The notes below the pieces were generated by a model, which saw only the letters and a program-made list of their open reading frames with translations, did not search any database and was not told the origin of the DNA. From the NCBI GenBank assembly GCA_963169475.1, contig CAUJFT010000206.1:1-18477 (forward strand): DNA of 18,477 nucleotides, in the 5' to 3' direction. The position numbers and the translations under genes were made by a program. Origin of the DNA: Bacteroidota bacterium (GTDB taxonomy: Bacteria; Bacteroidota; Bacteroidia; J057). Each line of letters opens with the position of its first letter. Position 1 is the first letter of the stretch. Below, piece by piece: positions 15,062-18,477 of this stretch.

Positions 15062-16165
15062 CTAACTATGCGACAGTTTTAGTACGAGCTGATTAAAGTC
15101 GTCGTGATTTCGTAAGAGCGAAAGTTGAATTCTTTCAAATCCAGCTTTAAAAATTGAAATCTGTTTGTATCCATGCTTTAAGACTTTAATGGGTGTTATA
15201 TCATGTAAATAAATGCCATTTAAGTACGCCCAAATAAAAGACAATGCAGTGATATACAATAGTTTATTGAGTGCCTCAACAGATTCTAAGTGCGTATCTT
15301 CGAGATTAAAGCCATTAGATTTGAGGGCTTTAAACATCGTTTCAATTTGCCATCTTTTGGCATATTGAGGGAGTGCTTGTTTATCATGTTCAAAAGCTGC
15401 AACGATGAGTAATTCGGGCTTATTTTGGTCGTTGATAAACAAGGTAGCACTAAGAAATAATTTATGTTCGTAGATGTATCGGGAAGAAGATAGTATCATT
15501 TTATCATTGATATTCAAGTGTTTAAACAAAGATTTCACCTGAATTTCGCTTCCTTTGTGCATGACAACTGCGTTATTTCTAATCCGAATGTATATTTTTA
15601 TTTTTTTACTTTTCAAATGTGTGAACCATACATTTCCGATAAATTCTCGGTCAGCAATGAGACACAAAACTCGGCTGAATCCAAAGAGTGTCTCAAAACG
15701 GTTCAGCAAATCTATACGTTCTACTTCGCTCGAAACTCCATCTCTCCCATTACCTTCCTTGTCATTGAGTAAACTCCAAAATATTGGGATGGCAATCCCC
15801 TCATATGCAACCGCCAACATCATAATATTATACTCAAAGCGTCCAAATTTCCAACTCGTTTTATCTAATAATAAAATATACTTCCCCTTGTGCGGTAATA
15901 GCTTCATTATCACATTACTTATACTATCTAAACACCATTTATAGGTATATAAATATCGTTCTATTATCCGAATATTTGACCACTTTGTTGCTTTATTATC
16001 CATCCCTAAGCCCAATTTCCCAAAGCTAATACTACCTACTTTGATGCTACTGGTCATAAATAATACTAAAAATTTGATAAACCACACCGAACTATTCCGT
16101 AGATTTTTTTGCAATATTAAATGTAACTCGCTATATTTGTCGTGCAATTTTATGTTGTATGCCAT
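15062..16165 (-). CDS. IS4-family transposase
   Basis: A 367-residue DDE transposase that cuts and joins the ends of its own element. Catalytic residues are visible: D101 in LLLDKTSWKFG, D172 in LIADREFIG, and E275 within YAKRWQIETMFKALK. The last has the IS4 YREK spacing (Y268, R271, E275, K282). A KSNGFNLEDTH tail follows, typical of the family. The frame is uninterrupted, so the protein is probably active. Its TAG stop overlaps the left terminal inverted repeat, as in other compact IS elements. It has no passenger gene. Confidence 0.93.
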   Translation of the reverse strand: MAYNIKLHDKYSELHLILQKNLRNSSVWFIKFLVLFMTSSIKVGSISFGKLGLGMDNKATKWSNIRIIERYLYTYKWCLDSISNVIMKLLPHKGKYILLLDKTSWKFGRFEYNIMMLAVAYEGIAIPIFWSLLNDKEGNGRDGVSSEVERIDLLNRFETLFGFSRVLCLIADREFIGNVWFTHLKSKKIKIYIRIRNNAVVMHKGSEIQVKSLFKHLNINDKMILSSSRYIYEHKLFLSATLFINDQNKPELLIVAAFEHDKQALPQYAKRWQIETMFKALKSNGFNLEDTHLESVEALNKLLYITALSFIWAYLNGIYLHDITPIKVLKHGYKQISIFKAGFERIQLSLLRNHDDFNQLVLKLSHS

Positions 16166-16236
16166 AAATTAAGGTTTGTAGTGACTCCTCAAATTTATGG
16201 CTTTTTCTTTGTTTTGCAAAAACTGTCGTATAGTTA
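15063..16236 (-). mobile_element. IS4-family insertion sequence
   Basis: Bounded by inverted repeats 15063-15080 (TAACTATGCGACAGTTTT) and 16219-16236 (the reverse complement, TAACTATACGACAGTTTT), 18 bp with one mismatch. The transposase fills almost the whole ~1.17-kb element. I cannot identify a clear target-site duplication at the presumed ends; either the ends are a few bases off or the duplication has decayed. It separates the duplicated lipoprotein modules from the restriction-modification genes. Confidence 0.85.
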
Positions 16237-16288
16237 TGAAACTAATTTAAGCACAACTTATGAACAATCTCCATCTTAACAAGAAAAC

Positions 16289-16305
16289 GGTTTTTAGACA
16301 GTCTG
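16289..16305. repeat. Left imperfect inverted repeat flanking the restriction-modification module
   Basis: GGTTTTTAGACAGTCTG is the approximate reverse complement of 18337-18354 (CAGTCCGTCTAAAAAACC), with two mismatches and one extra A. The pair brackets the HindIII-like genes and nothing else. Confidence 0.45.
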
Positions 16306-16361
16306 ACGGTTTCGGGCTTTGCGTAGTGGGGGATTTCAAGGCACAAATGCTCGATTTAGCA

Positions 16362-17291
16362 CTACTGTTTGATAGAATTACTACCGTTCAATTTAGCACT
16401 TCCGCCCCCATTTTGCCAAACCCTTGTTGGTGGCAGTGCTTCTTCTTCAGTTTCCATCCGATATTCTTCTCTTGGTTCTTCCACTATAAACAAAGTTGGT
16501 TGCATTTCAATTAGTTTTATCCGTTTTCTGGCAATTTCGCAATATTCGTGACTTATGTCTGTTCCAATGTACTGTCTGCCCATTTCTGTTGCAACTCTTG
16601 CAACAGTTCCACTTCCACACATTGGGTCAAAAACTATGTCGCCTTGATTTGTCCACGATTTTATATGGTCTCTCACAAGTTCACAAGGAAATGGTGCAGG
16701 GTGTCCTTTGGCTTCTTGGTCTTCTTGTTTTTTGCCGACTACATATTCCCAAATATTGCCTTTAATTTTTTTGTCTTTAACTGGCTTTGCAAGTTTTTCT
16801 CTTGTCTGTTCGTTCTTTGAAAAATTTTTGTAAGTCGTGCCGTTTAATTCTAAACCTGCGTGCAAACAGTCCACCATTATTGGATTATGTGTTTTTACAG
16901 TTCCTTTGCTAAACACGAACATATATTCAAATTCATTATTGTATCGTTTGCGATAGATTTGAGGAATTGGGTTTGTCTTACGAAAAATCATTGTGTCGTG
17001 AAGATTAAATCCAACTTGTTGAAAATATAATGCTTGCTTAAAACTTGTGCCTGTTTCGTTTCCGTTGATTGTTGCATCGTTTACTACCCAAACAACAACG
17101 CCTCCTTGTTTTGTAACTCTGTAAAGTTCTTTGGCAATGTCTTCAAATGGGAAAACAAAACCCTTGTAATTTCTTAAATCGTCATAAGGTGGCGAAGTAA
17201 CTGTTAAGTCAATTACTTCATCATCAAAGTTTTTCATTACTTCAATGCAATTACCTTCAACAATTTGATTTATATATTTGTCTAAACTCAT
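16362..17291 (-). CDS. Beta-class DNA methyltransferase of a HindIII-like system
   Basis: A 309-residue amino-methyltransferase. The catalytic motif IV, TSPPY, is at 32-36, ahead of the AdoMet-binding motif I, FDPMCGSGT, at 221-229. This order defines the beta class. HPAPFP at 197-202 resembles motif X, and YIGTDISHEYCEIA provides the acidic motif II. TSPPY is more typical of N4-cytosine enzymes, but this motif alone does not separate m4C from m6A. With a HindIII-like endonuclease gene ending 5 bp upstream, the expected target is AAGCTT. The glycine-rich C-terminal tail (VWQNGGGSAKLNGSNSIKQ) looks unlike enzyme core. The frame is intact, so the methylase should be functional even though the endonuclease is frameshifted. 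Confidence 0.9.
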   Translation of the reverse strand: MSLDKYINQIVEGNCIEVMKNFDDEVIDLTVTSPPYDDLRNYKGFVFPFEDIAKELYRVTKQGGVVVWVVNDATINGNETGTSFKQALYFQQVGFNLHDTMIFRKTNPIPQIYRKRYNNEFEYMFVFSKGTVKTHNPIMVDCLHAGLELNGTTYKNFSKNEQTREKLAKPVKDKKIKGNIWEYVVGKKQEDQEAKGHPAPFPCELVRDHIKSWTNQGDIVFDPMCGSGTVARVATEMGRQYIGTDISHEYCEIARKRIKLIEMQPTLFIVEEPREEYRMETEEEALPPTRVWQNGGGSAKLNGSNSIKQ

Positions 17292-17296
17292 TTTGC

Positions 17297-17530
17297 TTAT
17301 TTTAGTGTGAATAATCCGTTATCTGTAATTGCGTTGATTGTTTTAATTTTGCTTTCAATTTTGTGAACTTTGATAAGTTCTTTCAATGCTTCTTTATGGC
17401 TCATTCGCATTATTTTTTCTCTTTCTTGTGCTAAAAATATCAATGCTTCTTCTTTCGCAACTGCAATACTTTCAGTTGCAACACCTTTTTCAATGTTCCA
17501 AAGTGGTTGAATTTTTTTTTGAAAACGCAA
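17297..17530 (-). pseudogene. HindIII-like restriction endonuclease, C-terminal fragment after frameshift
   Basis: This frame has no ATG at its beginning (its first possible start is a TTG at 17530) and continues the HindIII-like protein: KKIQPLWNIEKGV, then REKIMRMSHKEALKELIK and ESKIKTINAI. The last part resembles the C-terminal REEAIEALLK...SSKIETIDSF of HindIII as I recall it. It overlaps the upstream fragment (17490-18212) by 41 bp in a different frame. Deleting one base from the A9 run (17512-17520 on the plus strand as T9) joins the two into one protein of 304 residues, close to HindIII length. It stops 5 bp before the methyltransferase ATG. It probably is not translated on its own. 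Confidence 0.8.
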
Positions 17531-18212
17531 GAATTACTTTATTGATTGCTAACCAATAATCAGTTGCATTTTTGGAAGGATTGAGTGCTTGAATTGTTTC
17601 AAATATTTTCTTTAAAAGTTGTTGGGCTTTTGCCTTTCCTTCAACTTCTGAATAAGAAAGAAGTAACGCTAAATGCGAATATGTGAACACGCAAACGTTT
17701 TGCGTTGTGGCTTGTTGGTAAATTTGGCTTGAAGAAGTTGGAAGTTGATAAATTGGGCAAACTACCATTGCATAAGGTTTGCCACGTTTCCAATCGTGCA
17801 TTGCTTGCACTTTAAAGCCTTTTTGATTTTTTGCAGTTCGACTTAATCTAAATGCTTTTGCGTCTGCTACAAAACTGTAATCTTTTGCAAATGCTTCAAC
17901 GTCTGCTGCATCTGCTCGTTCTTTCAACACCAAACTTTTAAGTCCTAATGCTGTGTATGCCAACGAAAGTAAACAGTCTGTATATTTTGAATATAGCTTT
18001 TCTTCGCTTGTGTCGTGTGCATAGCTTTCTGGAATGTTTCCACAAAGTCGTAAGTGGTCAATAAGTGAAGAAACTCCACTTTTCTTGATTTCGGCTTCTA
18101 ATTCTTTTTCTAATTTTTCTGTGTCGTTCCCAAAGTGTCCGCTAAGTTTGCGGATTTCTTCAACCCAATAATTTCGTCTTTTTATTGCTGTGTCTGATAT
18201 TATTTTACTCAT
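17490..18212 (-). CDS. HindIII-like type II restriction endonuclease, N-terminal two-thirds (frameshifted)
   Basis: A 240-residue frame matching the HindIII endonuclease family. EERADAAD-type sequence (D104) precedes VADAKAFRLSRTAKNQKGFK, where D117 and K119 form the D-A-K of the PD-(D/E)xK catalytic core and SRTAKNQK is the family signature. Later CPIYQLPTSSSQIYQQA and YSHLALLLSY also fit. The enzyme would cut AAGCTT. The frame leaves the family after ILAFSKK, at a run of nine A residues (minus strand), and ends with a non-homologous 7-residue tail (NSTTLEH). All catalytic residues lie before the break. The fragment could be inactive, restored by slippage, or a sequencing error. The methyltransferase follows in the same operon. 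Confidence 0.88.
   Translation of the reverse strand: MSKIISDTAIKRRNYWVEEIRKLSGHFGNDTEKLEKELEAEIKKSGVSSLIDHLRLCGNIPESYAHDTSEEKLYSKYTDCLLSLAYTALGLKSLVLKERADAADVEAFAKDYSFVADAKAFRLSRTAKNQKGFKVQAMHDWKRGKPYAMVVCPIYQLPTSSSQIYQQATTQNVCVFTYSHLALLLSYSEVEGKAKAQQLLKKIFETIQALNPSKNATDYWLAINKVILAFSKKNSTTLEH
17512..17520 (-). repeat. A9 homopolymer at the endonuclease frameshift (T9 on plus)
   Basis: Nine A residues on the coding strand within TTTTC-A9-TTC. Eight would give an in-frame fusion reading AFSKKIQPLWN. Runs of this length are known sites of replication and RNA-polymerase slippage. Confidence 0.8.
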
Positions 18213-18237
18213 TTATTATCTGTCAAATTATTCGGTT

Positions 18238-18245
18238 CAAAGATA
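18238..18245 (-). promoter_or_regulatory. Candidate -7 promoter element of the restriction-modification operon
   Basis: On the minus strand this reads TATCTTTG, an exact TAnnTTTG match, 25 bp before the endonuclease ATG at 18212. The spacing would give a short leader. No good -33 TTTG is visible. Confidence 0.4.
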
Positions 18246-18336
18246 CTCAAATTTTTAGTAAAGTCGGTTAGGATTGTCGTCAAACTGTCAATCGTTTTTG
18301 TTAGGACGTGGTGTCTGTTAGCATTGCCACTAACGG

Positions 18337-18354
18337 CAGTCCGTCTAAAAAACC
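18337..18354. repeat. Right imperfect inverted repeat flanking the restriction-modification module
   Basis: CAGTCCGTCTAAAAAACC pairs with 16289-16305 as described there. The two define a ~2.07-kb segment holding the endonuclease and methyltransferase genes. Confidence 0.45.
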
Positions 18355-18477
18355 TTTTTAGGTTCATTTAGTTCACAAATATCGGAATAAATCAATGTTA
18401 AGCGCGTTTTTTTGAGGAGATATTTCGGTTTGGTTTAAAAAAATTAAAAAAACAATAAGTACTCATTTGAAATTAGT

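Larger units (their letters stand above)
18213..18477. other. Upstream region of the restriction-modification operon
   Basis: No convincing coding sequence. It holds the candidate promoter at 18238-18245, a short inverted repeat GTTAG(N8)CTAAC at about 18317-18334, the right inverted repeat at 18337-18354 and AT-rich DNA to the window edge. The GTTAG/CTAAC structure could belong to a mobile end or cassette boundary; it does not fit the integron attC consensus. Confidence 0.45.

Noticed and set aside
15555..15944. 129-residue plus-strand ORF inside the IS
   Set aside because: Antisense to the intact IS4-family transposase, with no recognisable features.
15040..16250. Target-site duplication of the IS
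   Set aside because: The bases next to the inverted repeats (left GAATATTTTC, right TGAAACTAAT) do not match. A partial ATGAA similarity is not adjacent to the ends.
16496..16820. Plus-strand ORFs of about 90 residues
   Set aside because: Antisense to the DNA methyltransferase, whose motifs are unambiguous.
18310..18345. Integron attC-like site near the GTTAG...CTAAC structure
   Set aside because: The ends do not fit the GTTRRRY / RYYYAAC core consensus, and no second site or integrase is present.

Overview
The window looks like a chromosomal fragment of an AT-rich, uncultured-type Bacteroidota. The evidence is a 1578-residue secreted protein with PKD/Ig-like modules and a type IX secretion (gliding-motility type B) C-terminal domain, a small coiled-coil gene–zapA–rny order, Bacteroidota-style lipoproteins, and candidate -7 promoter elements of the TAnnTTTG type. 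Nearly everything is on the minus strand. The exception is the 3' end of an HI0933/BaiN-like flavoprotein gene at the left edge. No rRNA, tRNA or CRISPR array was seen.

Layout. (1) 1-444: partial flavoprotein gene on the plus strand, converging on rny with a hairpin terminator at 643-684 between them. (2) 704-3060: housekeeping cluster of coiled-coil gene, zapA and rny. (3) 3251-8593: a signal-peptide protein of unknown family followed 57 bp later by the giant T9SS cargo protein, ending in a strong hairpin terminator. (4) 8731-9750: a membrane-anchored protein resembling the N-terminal part of Bacteroidota TlpA-like disulfide reductases but with no thioredoxin domain. (5) 10096-14846: two tandem copies of a two-gene module, a small cysteine-rich lipoprotein followed by an exported protein with a propeller-like N-terminal region and a CGPC thioredoxin-like C-terminal domain. 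(6) 15063-16236: an IS4-family insertion sequence. (7) 16289-18354: a HindIII-like restriction-modification module, with the endonuclease frameshifted at an A9 run, bounded by imperfect inverted repeats.

The most interesting part is region 5. In each copy the lipoprotein 5' half and upstream DNA (about 405 bp), and the thioredoxin-domain 3' end (333 bp, about 96% identical), are conserved. The DNA between them is strongly diverged: the lipoprotein's cysteine-rich C-terminus, the intergenic segment, and the propeller part of the next gene. The intergenic segment carries a long perfect hairpin in both copies, but with unrelated sequence. Copy 2 has lost the lipoprotein ATG (now ACG), and a poly-C run upstream is 8 long in one copy and 10 in the other. 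I infer a co-diversifying pair, possibly a small disulfide-bonded surface protein and its dedicated thioredoxin-fold partner, spread and homogenised by duplication and gene conversion. This is a hypothesis; no function is demonstrated by sequence alone.
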